DNA of 64,000 bases. Origin: JAJZSS01 sp964463505 (GTDB lineage Bacteria > Chloroflexota > Anaerolineae > Anaerolineales > UBA4823). The translations under genes were made by a program, and so were the position numbers. The stretch spans positions 1 to 64,000 of the forward strand of contig CAYXDC010000008.1 in the NCBI GenBank assembly GCA_964463505.1. Direction: 5' to 3'. This document shows positions 1-7,336 of the stretch, piece after piece. How positions within the stretch are numbered: position 1 is the stretch's first letter; each line of letters begins with the position of its first letter. The notes under the pieces are model-generated. The model searched no databases. It saw nothing but the letters and a program-made list of their open reading frames with translations, and was not told where the DNA came from.

Positions 1-11
1 CCATATATAGG

Positions 12-84
12 CGCCCGCGGCGCGACTCGAACACGCGACCCCTTGCTCCGCAAGCAAGTGCTCTATCCACTGAGCTACGCGGGC
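12..84 (-). tRNA. tRNA-Arg (anticodon GCG)
   Basis: Read on the minus strand this folds as a complete 73-nt cloverleaf. It has a 7-bp acceptor stem GCCCGCG/CGCGGGC, a D arm GCTC/GAGC, a 5-bp anticodon stem CTTGC/GCAAG with loop TTGCGGA, a 5-nt variable region and a T arm with loop TTCGAGT. The discriminator base is G and CCA is not encoded. The anticodon at positions 34-36 is GCG, which reads CGC and CGU arginine codons. Most bacteria read these with an ACG tRNA modified to inosine, so this gene is slightly unusual. Confidence 0.93.
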
Positions 85-224
85 AGTACCTGCTCAGTTA
101 CCTGAGCGCCCCCAATTTTACCACTTTCCATCGGTTGCGCAAGTCCGTTTTCAATTCCCACCTACAACCAATTTCTAAACTACTTCTGAAAATCACCCTG
201 CCAGATTCAAACTTCGCGGGTTAA

Positions 225-271
225 AATAAAGAGGCTGGCCGAGATATTGTGATCAACAATGCAGGCCAGCC
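225..271 (-). terminator. Intrinsic terminator of the small membrane-peptide gene
   Basis: Perfect 8-bp arms GGCTGGCC (233-240) and GGCCAGCC (264-271) enclose a second inner pairing ATTGT/ACAAT. On the minus strand the hairpin is followed by CTCTTTATTTTAA. It begins 6 nt after the stop codon of the 48-codon reading frame at 277-423, which is what a dedicated terminator for that gene would look like. Confidence 0.6.
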
Positions 272-276
272 CAGGT

Positions 277-423
277 CTAAGACACTCGCCCAAGTGTCAT
301 ATCAATATGATAGCACCATATTGCAATATATAATACAAAAATAACAAAACCGTAAACATTCAGTTCGTCCTGTAACATGCTTCCCGAAGTTACGTTATTA
401 CTATAATCTGCAATGTATAACAT
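277..423 (-). CDS. Small predicted membrane protein, 48 aa
   Basis: This short gene has ATG at 423, TAG at 277-279 and a purine-rich ribosome site GGGAGGAAA (minus-strand copy of 431-439) ending about 8 nt before the ATG. The product is a 24-residue polar N-terminus, one hydrophobic stretch at about residues 24-40 (VYGFVIFVLYIAIWCYHI) and a short tail ending TLGRVS. That predicts a single-pass membrane peptide. An intrinsic terminator follows directly. No family is recognised. The combination of strong ribosome site, coherent membrane segment and terminator supports a real gene, but there is no homology evidence here. Confidence 0.5.
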   Translation of the reverse strand: MLYIADYSNNVTSGSMLQDELNVYGFVIFVLYIAIWCYHIDMTLGRVS

Positions 424-521
424 GATTGACTTTCCTCCCGACTCGGCTTATACTTTAGCAACCTGGAGCTTCCCTCATGCGATATGAAGCCGCAAAAAAT
501 TCCAAATCGACCTTTGTGTAG

Positions 522-550
522 AGGCACGCGTGTTGCGTGCCTTTATCATT
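522..550 (+). terminator. Terminator-like hairpin ahead of the SWIM gene
   Basis: AGGCACGC (522-529) and GCGTGCCT (535-542) form a perfect 8-bp stem with loop GTGTT, followed by TTATCATTT. It lies 33 nt before the start codon of the SWIM protein on the same strand, and no plus-strand gene ends before it. It may attenuate a long 5' leader of the SWIM gene or end a short plus-strand RNA; a TATAAT at 402-407 is a possible start point. The tail is not a pure U run. Confidence 0.4.
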
Positions 551-583
551 TCACTCAGATAAGATGAAAGGAGACCTACCGAG

Positions 584-823
584 ATGGATTATGGCATGAT
601 CGGCAAGATCGAAAAGGCTAAACATTACGCTGCTGAACGCGACCGAATCCACATTGAATCCCTGAAAGTGACTTTTGACGGACAGAATAACTCCCACACT
701 GTTCAGTATGAGAACGGTAACTGGAATTGCGATTGTGACTTTTTCCAGAGTCGTGGGCGTTGCAGTCATACCATGGCGCTCGAGATGATTCTTGAGGGCT
801 TGATTGAGCTACCTGTGGCATAG
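584..823 (+). CDS. SWIM zinc-finger protein, 79 aa
   Basis: This is a small stand-alone SWIM-type zinc finger. The CxCxnCxH signature is visible as C49, C51, C60 and H62 in WNCDCDFFQSRGRCSH, preceded by a beta-rich segment (KVTFDGQNNSHTVQYENG) typical of the SWIM fold. SWIM domains bind DNA or protein and occur in helicases, transposases and small bacterial proteins; nothing here identifies the partner. The start is supported by AAAGGAGA about 8 nt upstream. It is monocistronic, with a hairpin in front and a bidirectional terminator behind. The family assignment is firm and the cellular role is unknown. Confidence 0.8.
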   Translation: MDYGMIGKIEKAKHYAAERDRIHIESLKVTFDGQNNSHTVQYENGNWNCDCDFFQSRGRCSHTMALEMILEGLIELPVA

Positions 824-848
824 GCTCGTTTAAATATTTTGAGATGCA

Positions 849-882
849 CAAAAAACGGGCCTGCATAGGGCCCGTTTTTTGC
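849..882. terminator. Bidirectional terminator between SWIM gene and yigZ
   Basis: Arms AAAAACGGGCC (851-861) and GGCCCGTTTTT (869-879) enclose a 7-nt loop. The plus strand ends in a T run and the minus strand also reads into GTTTTTTGTG. It serves two converging genes, and its position confirms that the yigZ gene really runs down to about 906. Confidence 0.8.
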
Positions 883-905
883 TATCAGAACATCGCACTT
901 ATGCT

Positions 906-1554
906 TCAAGGTTGTAACTTGAAAAGAACCTGACGAGTTTCCATGACTTCGGCATGCAACCTTGCATTGGAAAGTTCGCTCAGTGCTATTTGGAAGCTTT
1001 CCAGACCCTCAACCGGCAAATTGGATAGTCGTAGTCACCTGTGCGCCAAAAGTCTCTTCGAGAATCAAGCCTCCTTGAGATGGCACAAATCGCCGTAATC
1101 GTTCCAGGAAGGGATATGGGGTCTCCAGTAAAAGCAGGTGTACACGCCGTTTTTCAGCGCGCAGTGCATTTGCCACCACCAGTCGAACCGCATCCTGGTG
1201 AGCACCCAATCCACCAGTGCCTAGCTTTGTTCCTCCGGAATAGCGCGTAATTACTACAGCTACATCCCCCAAACCGCTACCCTTCAGCACAGCCAGAGCT
1301 GGCCTGCCGGCTATCCCCGATGGCTCCCCAGCATCGCTACAATGTGCTACCACCGATTCGCCGCCACCAATCAAGTACGCAGGAACGTTATGGGTTGCAT
1401 TGGGAAACTCCGCTCGGATGCGCGCAATAAAGCCTTTGGCATCATTAGTTGTGAAAACTGGCGCCAAGCTGGCGATAAAACGTGAATTCAAAACAGTCAT
1501 TGTGCAGCGGATTTCTTCTACCGGCACCGCATAAGCCGCCCTGGACTCCGTCAT
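906..1554 (-). CDS. yigZ: YigZ/IMPACT family protein, interrupted by a frameshift
   Basis: The first 181 codons (down to a TGA at 1009-1011) give a YigZ/UPF0029 N-terminal domain with the hallmark segment DAGEPSGIAGRPAL near residues 75-88 and the TRYSGGTKLGTGGL block near 103-116. The IMPACT family's exact function is unsettled. The reading frame stops short of the usual ~200 residues. Dropping one base at about 1017 makes the frame continue as VEGLESFQIALSELS and on to a TGA at 906-908, adding 35 credible C-terminal residues and ending just before the shared terminator. So the gene carries a single extra base, either a real mutation or an assembly error. It lies directly downstream of a crotonase gene, 11 nt apart on the same strand. 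Confidence 0.8.
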
Positions 1555-1565
1555 CTATTTAGAAC

Positions 1566-2342
1566 CTATGCAAAATTGGGTGGCCGTTTTTCCAGAAAAG
1601 CGCCTAAGCCTTCCTGATGTTCAGCGCTTTTGCTGGCAATTTCCTGATTGTGCGCTTCATATTCCAATACCTCTTCAAGATTAGCCAGGACTGCCTTATT
1701 GAAATCGCGCTTGGCAAGACCCATACTATGCACCGGTCCTCGGGCAAGCTGCTTGGCCCAAATCATTGCTCGTTCATCGAGGTCGATGAGCGGCACTATC
1801 CTATTTACCAGCCCCCAGCTCAACGCTTGTATGGCATCGATCTGGGTATTACTAAACGTAACTTCACTCGCCCGGCCCAGACCAATCAACAACGGGAGCA
1901 ATAATGAAACCGCCGAATCCGGCGCCAGCCCAATTCCGGAAAAACCCACCAGAAAGCGCGCATCCTGGGCTGCTATCCGCAGATCACAGGCCAAAACGAT
2001 CCCCAGTGCAGCGCCACTTACCGCGCCCTGGATTGCCGCAAGCACCGGCTTTTCCAAACGCCGAATTTGCAGGATCAGCGGATTGTAGGTGCGCAGCAAA
2101 TGTGCGCGGAAAGAAATCTCTGAGCCCGATCGCATTTCAGTCAGGTCTTGCCCAGCGCTGAAGGAATTTCCATTCGCAGCCAAAAGAACGCAGCGCACCT
2201 GAACATCTCGTTCAGCCTGCTTGAATACAGCCTGCATTTGATTGATCATCGGGGAATTAAAAGCATTAACCTTGGGACGATTTAGAACAATTTTTAATAC
2301 CCCATCCTCAAGGTCCGCCTGAACCAGGTTGTCTGTGGACAT
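1566..2342 (-). CDS. Enoyl-CoA hydratase/isomerase family protein (PaaG-like)
   Basis: A 258-residue crotonase-fold protein acting on an acyl-CoA thioester in the cytoplasm. The oxyanion-hole segments are SFSAGQDL (about 61-68) and GAVSGAALG (about 106-114). The later active-site loop reads GIGLAPDS, with aspartate where hydratases have their second glutamate region. That resembles the PaaG/isomerase branch rather than classical hydratases, so isomerisation of a double bond or ring is more likely than hydration; the substrate is unknown. The start ATG has AGGAGGG about 5 nt upstream. It probably forms a two-gene transcript with the YigZ gene behind it. Confidence 0.82.
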   Translation of the reverse strand: MSTDNLVQADLEDGVLKIVLNRPKVNAFNSPMINQMQAVFKQAERDVQVRCVLLAANGNSFSAGQDLTEMRSGSEISFRAHLLRTYNPLILQIRRLEKPVLAAIQGAVSGAALGIVLACDLRIAAQDARFLVGFSGIGLAPDSAVSLLLPLLIGLGRASEVTFSNTQIDAIQALSWGLVNRIVPLIDLDERAMIWAKQLARGPVHSMGLAKRDFNKAVLANLEEVLEYEAHNQEIASKSAEHQEGLGAFLEKRPPNFA

Positions 2343-2448
2343 ACGCCCTCCTGTTCACATTCCAACGCCTTAAAATTAGTCTAACATCATTTTTCTGATC
2401 CTATCGGATCAATCCACCTATTTCTCCTGAGCCGCGTAACTCCATAGA

Positions 2449-2480
2449 GATAAAAATCCGCCCTTTTGGGGAAGGGCGGA
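2449..2480 (-). terminator. Intrinsic terminator after the acidic hypothetical gene
   Basis: Arms TCCGCCCTT (2457-2465) and AAGGGCGGA (2472-2480) form a 9-bp stem. Read on the minus strand it is followed by TTTTTATC. It lies 26 nt beyond the stop codon at 2507. Confidence 0.75.
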
Positions 2481-2506
2481 GAATGGTTCAGTTGATTCTG
2501 GTTGGA

Positions 2507-2887
2507 TCAGATCTGGTCGAGGCCCGCATCATCCTCATCATCCATATCATCATCATAGCCCAGCTCTAGCTCCACTTCGTCGCCTGTCAGGCGAACCCAC
2601 AAGAGCAGCACCTGCCCATCGTCAGTCTCAAGATAGCGTGCCGCCACAATTGGAGCAGTCTCCTCCAGCCCATCCGAAGAACGATATTCAAGCTGGATGT
2701 TTTTTTTCTGATGCCAGGCTCGGTAACAGCGCTCAACCAGAGATGGCCCGCTAAATGTGCGCAAGCGGGTGAGTGCAATTTCTGCCAGGTAAGGGCCTTC
2801 ATTGAGACCCAATGCCCACCCATCGTTGATAGGTTCAAAAGTAGGGGGGGGACCTTCGATAATTGTGATTTTCTCGTCCGTTTCCAT
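2507..2887 (-). CDS. Hypothetical protein with acidic tail, 126 aa
   Basis: No family is recognised. The middle part is a mixed alpha/beta sequence (for example TRLRTFSGPSLVERCYRAWH), and the last 20 residues are very acidic (DDDMDDEDDAG). I chose the ATG at 2887 (METDEK) over the upstream in-frame ATG at 2917 because GGAG sits 9 nt before it. The protein has no signal peptide or membrane segment, so it is probably cytoplasmic. It is monocistronic with its own terminator. The acidic end suggests binding to a basic partner, which is only a guess. Confidence 0.65.
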   Translation of the reverse strand: METDEKITIIEGPPPTFEPINDGWALGLNEGPYLAEIALTRLRTFSGPSLVERCYRAWHQKKNIQLEYRSSDGLEETAPIVAARYLETDDGQVLLLWVRLTGDEVELELGYDDDMDDEDDAGLDQI

Positions 2888-3032
2888 TGACTTATACTCC
2901 ATAGTAGGCGCAATCATACCATAAAGCGTATTCTTAGTCGTTACATTTCGCTCCCGTCAGCGGGACGCCCGTCAGCGAATACAGGTATTGGCACTCATAC
3001 CCGCGGGTATAATGGAGCTTTGGAGAGAACCT

Positions 3033-3425
3033 ATGCATAAACTGGTCATCTTATTTGATGCCCCTGAAGACTGGCAGGCCTTTGATGATGCCTGGCCACA
3101 GTTTTTACACCATGTGGAAGAAATGCCTGGCTTGCGCCGAGAGGCTTTCTGCCGTGTCGAAAGCTTTTTATTTGGCGCATGCCGCATTGTCCAAATGCAC
3201 GAGCTGTTTTTCGACACGTTCGAAGAGGCCCAACAAGCCATGGCATCCCCACAAGGCAAGGCTGCCGGGCGTCTGCTGCAAACCATGACCGCTGGACGGA
3301 TGACTTTTTTTATTGCTGATCACAAAGAAGATGATCTGAGCCGCATCCGGCAGTACAAAGTCAAGTCTGCTGGAGACTCTTCTCCCCCTCAAGATCCAAT
3401 TACACAAGGCCAGCCAACCAAATAA
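3033..3425 (+). CDS. EthD-like ferredoxin-fold protein, 130 aa
   Basis: The N-terminal 95 residues match the EthD/dimeric alpha-beta barrel pattern. They start MHKLVILFDAPED, continue with PGLRREAFCRVES, ELFFDTFEEAQQAMASPQG, and end with a strand MTFFIAD. Members are small dimeric proteins that act in degradation or polyketide-like pathways, often without a known reaction. The C-terminal 35 residues are polar and probably disordered. The start at 3033 is favoured over an upstream ATG because GGAGAG lies 6 nt before it; a TATAAT at 3008-3013 lies in the leader. The M23 peptidase gene follows after 19 nt, suggesting co-transcription. Confidence 0.68.
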   Translation: MHKLVILFDAPEDWQAFDDAWPQFLHHVEEMPGLRREAFCRVESFLFGACRIVQMHELFFDTFEEAQQAMASPQGKAAGRLLQTMTAGRMTFFIADHKEDDLSRIRQYKVKSAGDSSPPQDPITQGQPTK

Positions 3426-3444
3426 ACTCTACTTCTCTCTCATC

Positions 3445-4170
3445 ATGACAGCCTTCATACGCCGTTATTTCTTGCTCCTGGTAGCTTCGACCATCGTGGT
3501 CACACTGTTGGGCTTTGTTGCTGTTCGATTTCTACAGAGCCGTTCTACCAGCCTGAACCGAACCGCTCGTTTGATGAATTTTCTACGCAACCCACAAGAT
3601 CACAGCGACTGGGCATTGTCGGCTGGAACACGTTGTGGAACAGCCCCCTTCGTTTTTCCTACCAATGGTTATATAGGTTTTATCTGGGATGACTCGTTTC
3701 GCCCCGGCCATCGTCATCAAGGCATCGATGTGTTTGGAGGGCAAGCCCAAAATACTACCCCGATTCTGGCTGCATATCCCGGATATCTTTCTCGCCTGCC
3801 GGATTGGAAATCAACCGTCATTATCCGCGTCCCCAATGACCCTCTCCAACCAGACCGTCAAATCTGGACATATTACACACATATGGCAGACGAACAGGGA
3901 AATTCATTTATCAGCACCAACTTCCCCCCCGGAACCAGTGAAGTTTATGTGGAAGCCGGGACTCTCCTTGGGTATCAGGGAAACTTTTCGGGTTCGCCGG
4001 GCAATCCCACTGGCATCCACCTGCATTTCTCCATTGTTCTGGACGACGGACAAGGTAAGTTCCTGAACGAGCTGGAAATCACCAACACGCTTGATCCTTC
4101 ACCTTATTTTAGCCTGAAACTCAATGCGAATACAAATCAAAGCTCTATCCCGTTTTGCCCCTCGGAATAG
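3445..4170 (+). CDS. M23-family metallopeptidase, membrane anchored
   Basis: A 241-residue protein with one N-terminal membrane segment (about residues 8-28) and an extracytoplasmic M23/LytM domain. The zinc-site motifs are both present: HxxxD as H91-Q-G-I-D95 and HxH as H192-L-H194, with an additional catalytic-type histidine in YYTH (H146). M23 enzymes cut peptide bridges in cell-wall peptidoglycan, or act as activators when the metal site is lost; here the site looks intact. The domain carries an insertion around 155-175. It follows an EthD-like gene by 19 nt. Confidence 0.85.
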   Translation: MTAFIRRYFLLLVASTIVVTLLGFVAVRFLQSRSTSLNRTARLMNFLRNPQDHSDWALSAGTRCGTAPFVFPTNGYIGFIWDDSFRPGHRHQGIDVFGGQAQNTTPILAAYPGYLSRLPDWKSTVIIRVPNDPLQPDRQIWTYYTHMADEQGNSFISTNFPPGTSEVYVEAGTLLGYQGNFSGSPGNPTGIHLHFSIVLDDGQGKFLNELEITNTLDPSPYFSLKLNANTNQSSIPFCPSE

Positions 4171-4223
4171 GCCCACCTCTTGCACCCCAAGAGACGGCTA
4201 GAATCTAACAGGAGACCCACCAT

Positions 4224-4940
4224 ATGGGCACGTATCAAGATCAGGTAATTCTGGTGACCGGAGCCGGTCGTACTCGCGGGCGGCGCATCGCCCAGGCTTT
4301 TGCCGGTCAGGGGGCAATTGTAGCCGCCAATGATCTTACTCCAATAAACCTCGACGATACCATCCACCAGATTAGTGCTGCTGGTGGGCGTTCCAAAGAG
4401 TATATTTTCGATATCGCCAAGAAGATGCCAGTTCAGGGATTGCTGGAACAGGTGCTGGACGATTGGGGACGACTGGATATTCTCATCCAGTGTGCGCAGG
4501 TTAAACCACGTGCTGCCCTGCTGGACATGGATGAATGGGATTGGCGCCGCACGGTGGATGTCAATTTATCATCTGTATTCTTCTTGCTGCAATCCGCCGG
4601 GCGGATCATGCGCCAGCAAGGCCACGGCCGTATAGTGACCTTGATTAATATGCCCGATGAAGATTTTAATCAAATTGGATTTTCCGCTGTTCACACCAGC
4701 AAGACGGGATTGATCGGCTTGATCCTCTCTGCTGCTCAGGAGTTTGGCAGCTATGGAATCTGTGTGTCTGGGGTAGTTGCTGGATCTTATGCACATGCTC
4801 TCCGTCAAGTGCTGCCAGATCAGATCGTTATTCCAGTAGCTGAGCGCAGTTCAAAATCGGATCTGGGTCAGGAAATTTTATTCCTCTGCCAGGCGCATCC
4901 GAAAGCTGTAAACGGCAAATTTTTAATCCTTGAAGGTTGA
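4224..4940 (+). CDS. SDR-family protein with degenerate active site
   Basis: A 238-residue Rossmann protein of the short-chain dehydrogenase/reductase superfamily. The nucleotide-binding turn is visible as TGAGRTRGRRIA (about 12-23), and the structural asparagine is present in VDVNLSS. The catalytic tyrosine of YxxxK is replaced by histidine (VHTSK), and the serine region reads INMPDEDFN with no clear catalytic serine. The NNAG segment is also altered (QCAQ). It may bind NAD(P) without reducing a carbonyl, or use different chemistry. A clear ribosome site GGAGA precedes the ATG. The next gene, an enoyl-CoA hydratase 77 nt downstream, hints at a link with acyl-CoA metabolism. Confidence 0.75.
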   Translation: MGTYQDQVILVTGAGRTRGRRIAQAFAGQGAIVAANDLTPINLDDTIHQISAAGGRSKEYIFDIAKKMPVQGLLEQVLDDWGRLDILIQCAQVKPRAALLDMDEWDWRRTVDVNLSSVFFLLQSAGRIMRQQGHGRIVTLINMPDEDFNQIGFSAVHTSKTGLIGLILSAAQEFGSYGICVSGVVAGSYAHALRQVLPDQIVIPVAERSSKSDLGQEILFLCQAHPKAVNGKFLILEG

Positions 4941-5017
4941 TCACCCATCAGAGATGCTCGGTTTGCATGTATAATCAAATTGCTCAAGCCGTTTTTTAGT
5001 CACCCAAGGATACTAAG

Positions 5018-5794
5018 ATGGCAACCTTCAATACCATACTCGTAGAAACTCACGACAGGGTTGGATTGGTTCGCCTGAACCGCCCTCAAGCAATGAATGC
5101 TCTCAACAACGAGCTGTTGACTGAGCTAATGGAGGCTCTCTCAAATTTTGATCAGGATCCAGAGATTGGCGCCATAGTAATCACAGGCTCGGAGCGCGCC
5201 TTTGCGGCAGGCGCTGATATTAAAGAAATGGCCGACGCCACACCCGTTGAAATGCTGCAGCAAAATCGAGTAGGCCAATTCGACCGGCTGCGCTTGATCA
5301 AAAAACCGGTGATTGCCGCGGTCTCGGGCTGGTGTCTGGGGGGCGGCTGCGAGATCGCTATGGCTTGCGATATGATCATCGCAGCAGAAAGTGCGCGCTT
5401 TGGACAACCGGAGATCACCATTGGCGTGATTCCAGGCGCCGGAGGCACTCAGCGCCTGACCCGGGCGGTTGGCAAAGCTGTGGCAATGGAGATGATCCTT
5501 AATAACCGCACCCTGACTGCTGAAGAAGCACAGCGCTTCGGGTTAGTTAATCGGGTGGTACCGGTAGAACGATATTTGGATGAAGCTTTAGGTCTGGCTG
5601 CCGAAATTGCCAGACGCGCCCCCATGGCCGTCCGTTTGGCAAAGGAAGCCATCCTCCAAGCCTTTGAGACCTCATTAGCCGACGGGTTGGCAGATGAACG
5701 CCGTGCCTTCTATCTGCTTTTCGCCACCCAAGATCAAAAAGAGGGCATGGCAGCTTTCATTGAAAAGCGCAAACCTGATTGGAAAGGCGCCTGA
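5018..5794 (+). CDS. Enoyl-CoA hydratase (crotonase)
   Basis: A 258-residue classical crotonase that adds water across 2-enoyl-CoA, as in beta-oxidation or butyrate-type pathways. The oxyanion-hole segments are AFAAGADI (61-68) and GWCLGGGCE. Both catalytic glutamates are present: E112 in GGGCEIAMACDM and E132 in GQPEITIGVIPGAGGTQ. The sequence is close in pattern to mitochondrial short-chain hydratase, unlike the PaaG-like paralogue at 1566-2342. A TATAAT box lies at 4974-4979. The AAC(3)-like gene follows after 31 nt. Confidence 0.92.
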   Translation: MATFNTILVETHDRVGLVRLNRPQAMNALNNELLTELMEALSNFDQDPEIGAIVITGSERAFAAGADIKEMADATPVEMLQQNRVGQFDRLRLIKKPVIAAVSGWCLGGGCEIAMACDMIIAAESARFGQPEITIGVIPGAGGTQRLTRAVGKAVAMEMILNNRTLTAEEAQRFGLVNRVVPVERYLDEALGLAAEIARRAPMAVRLAKEAILQAFETSLADGLADERRAFYLLFATQDQKEGMAAFIEKRKPDWKGA

Positions 5795-5825
5795 TTTTAC
5801 AATCACCTAATAAGCAGGATCAGGA

Positions 5826-6665
5826 ATGAGCTTGGGCATCATCACCTTTCGCGATTTATTGAACACCTTTCGAGAGCTGGAAATCGATCCGAACGACCCG
5901 GTGATTGCACACGCAGCGCTTGGGGCATTCGGTCAGGTTCACGGAGGTCCGCAGGTCGTGGTAGGAGCGCTCCTGGCAACTTTTCCTTCAGTCATTATGC
6001 CCTCTTTCACATACAAGACCATGGTTACCCCGGAAATTGGCCCGCAGAATAATGCCCTCAAATACGGCAAAAACGGTGACTCTAACCGTTCAGCTGTAAT
6101 CTACCATCCTGATATGCCAGCCGATCCTTTGATGGGCATCATTCCTGAGACATTGCGCAAGCACCCTAAGGCCCAGCGCTCATACCACCCGTTGTTATCT
6201 TTTGTAGGGGTGAACGCTGAACAAGCCCTGGATGCACAAACCCTGGATGAACCCTTGGCTCCCATCCGGGTACTGAATGAACTGAATGGTTGGGCATTGC
6301 TCATCGGGACAGATCACATGACCAATACCAGCATCCACCTGGGCGAGCGATTAGCAGGACGCAAGCAGTTCGTGCGCTGGGCTCTTACTTACCAGGGTGT
6401 CATTGAATGCCCTGGCTTCCCGGGCTGCTCGGATGGCTTTCAGGCCATTCAGCCTTATTTAAAATCTACAGGAGCGCTGCGCTCTGCCCGGCTTGGCCCA
6501 GCCGAAATCCAGGCCGTTCCTCTCCAGGAATTAATCTCAACCGTCCAGGATCGCATTCGAGCGAACCCATTGGCTTTATTATGCGAATACCCTGAGTGTA
6601 TGCGCTGCCAGGCTATGCGCGACCAACACCAATCAACAGTCTCAGTGTCCATTCCATACAGATAA
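5826..6665 (+). CDS. AAC(3)/YokD-family acetyltransferase-like protein
   Basis: A 279-residue member of the aminoglycoside 3-N-acetyltransferase superfamily. The start VIAHAALGAFGQVHGG corresponds to the family's HSSL-GG segment, MPSFTY to the VMPTFT block, and HPLLSFVGVNA plus TDHMTNTSIHLGE to the acetyl-CoA and catalytic regions. The extra C-terminal piece contains a CxxC pair (ECMRC). Most environmental members are not resistance enzymes and acylate unknown amines. Its position directly after a crotonase gene favours a housekeeping acyl-CoA-dependent role. The GCAGGATCAGG leader gives a plausible ribosome site. Confidence 0.8.
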   Translation: MSLGIITFRDLLNTFRELEIDPNDPVIAHAALGAFGQVHGGPQVVVGALLATFPSVIMPSFTYKTMVTPEIGPQNNALKYGKNGDSNRSAVIYHPDMPADPLMGIIPETLRKHPKAQRSYHPLLSFVGVNAEQALDAQTLDEPLAPIRVLNELNGWALLIGTDHMTNTSIHLGERLAGRKQFVRWALTYQGVIECPGFPGCSDGFQAIQPYLKSTGALRSARLGPAEIQAVPLQELISTVQDRIRANPLALLCEYPECMRCQAMRDQHQSTVSVSIPYR

Positions 6666-6685
6666 ACTGCCAGGAGTAAAACCAC

Positions 6686-7312
6686 ATGACTAACCTGACC
6701 ACCTACCAGATCTACGATTTAATCAATCGCCCTCATCCAATCTGGCTGGTCCGTGTGGATCTGAGCGATGCCAACTTGCTGTGGGTGGACCTCAGCCAAT
6801 GTAACTTAAATTGGTCTAACTTAAATAAGGTAGACCTGAACTGGGCCAATCTGATGGGCGCTTCATTTATTAAAGCCAACCTGAGTATGGCAAACTTGTT
6901 TGAAGCAATCTTAGAAGGCGCAGTTATGAACGAGGTCAACCTAACCCGATCTAATCTGACGCGTGCCAACCTGAACAAAGTAGATATGAATGATGCTGTG
7001 CTGGTAGAAGCCAATCTTAACCGGGCGTTGATCAGCAAGGCGAACCTGAATCGAAGTAACCTGAATGGAGCTAATCTGGTGCGCGCCGATTTAAGCAAGT
7101 CCAACCTGGTGGGGACGAACTTGAGTGGCGCTGACCTGACCCACGCAAACCTGTTTGAAGCCAACCTGGCGGGGGCAAACTTGCGCGCAGCCGATTTAAC
7201 CAATGCCGATCTGACTGGCGCGAATTTAAATAAAGCAGACCTATCGGAAGCAAAATTAACTAACACCATGATGGCAGAAGCCATCATGCCAGACGGCACA
7301 AAACATTATTAA
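6686..7312 (+). CDS. Pentapeptide-repeat protein, 208 aa
   Basis: Almost the whole protein from about residue 20 to 200 is built of A(D/N)LXX pentapeptide repeats (for example ANLNRALISKANLNRSNLNG), which fold as a right-handed quadrilateral beta helix. Asparagine is unusually frequent in the central position. No signal peptide or second domain is visible. Some family members mimic DNA and protect gyrase, but most have no known role and this one has no distinguishing feature. It starts 20 nt after the AAC(3)-like gene with ribosome site CAGGAG, so it is the last gene of a short plus-strand group. Confidence 0.9.
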   Translation: MTNLTTYQIYDLINRPHPIWLVRVDLSDANLLWVDLSQCNLNWSNLNKVDLNWANLMGASFIKANLSMANLFEAILEGAVMNEVNLTRSNLTRANLNKVDMNDAVLVEANLNRALISKANLNRSNLNGANLVRADLSKSNLVGTNLSGADLTHANLFEANLAGANLRAADLTNADLTGANLNKADLSEAKLTNTMMAEAIMPDGTKHY

Positions 7313-7336
7313 CGCACATCTGTAGAGTTCGAAAAG

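Noticed and set aside
1009..1011. In-frame TGA in yigZ as a selenocysteine codon
   Set aside because: The sequence after it in the same frame is not family-like, whereas a one-base shift restores the family C-terminus. There is no conserved Cys at this place, so it is a frameshift.
2985..3013. TTGGCA / TATAAT as a classical promoter before the EthD-like gene
   Set aside because: The spacer is only 14 bp; the TATAAT may be real, but the pair is not a standard promoter.
6733..7299. 188-codon open frame on the minus strand opposite the pentapeptide-repeat gene
   Set aside because: It is a repetitive antisense shadow of the pentapeptide repeats with no ribosome site.
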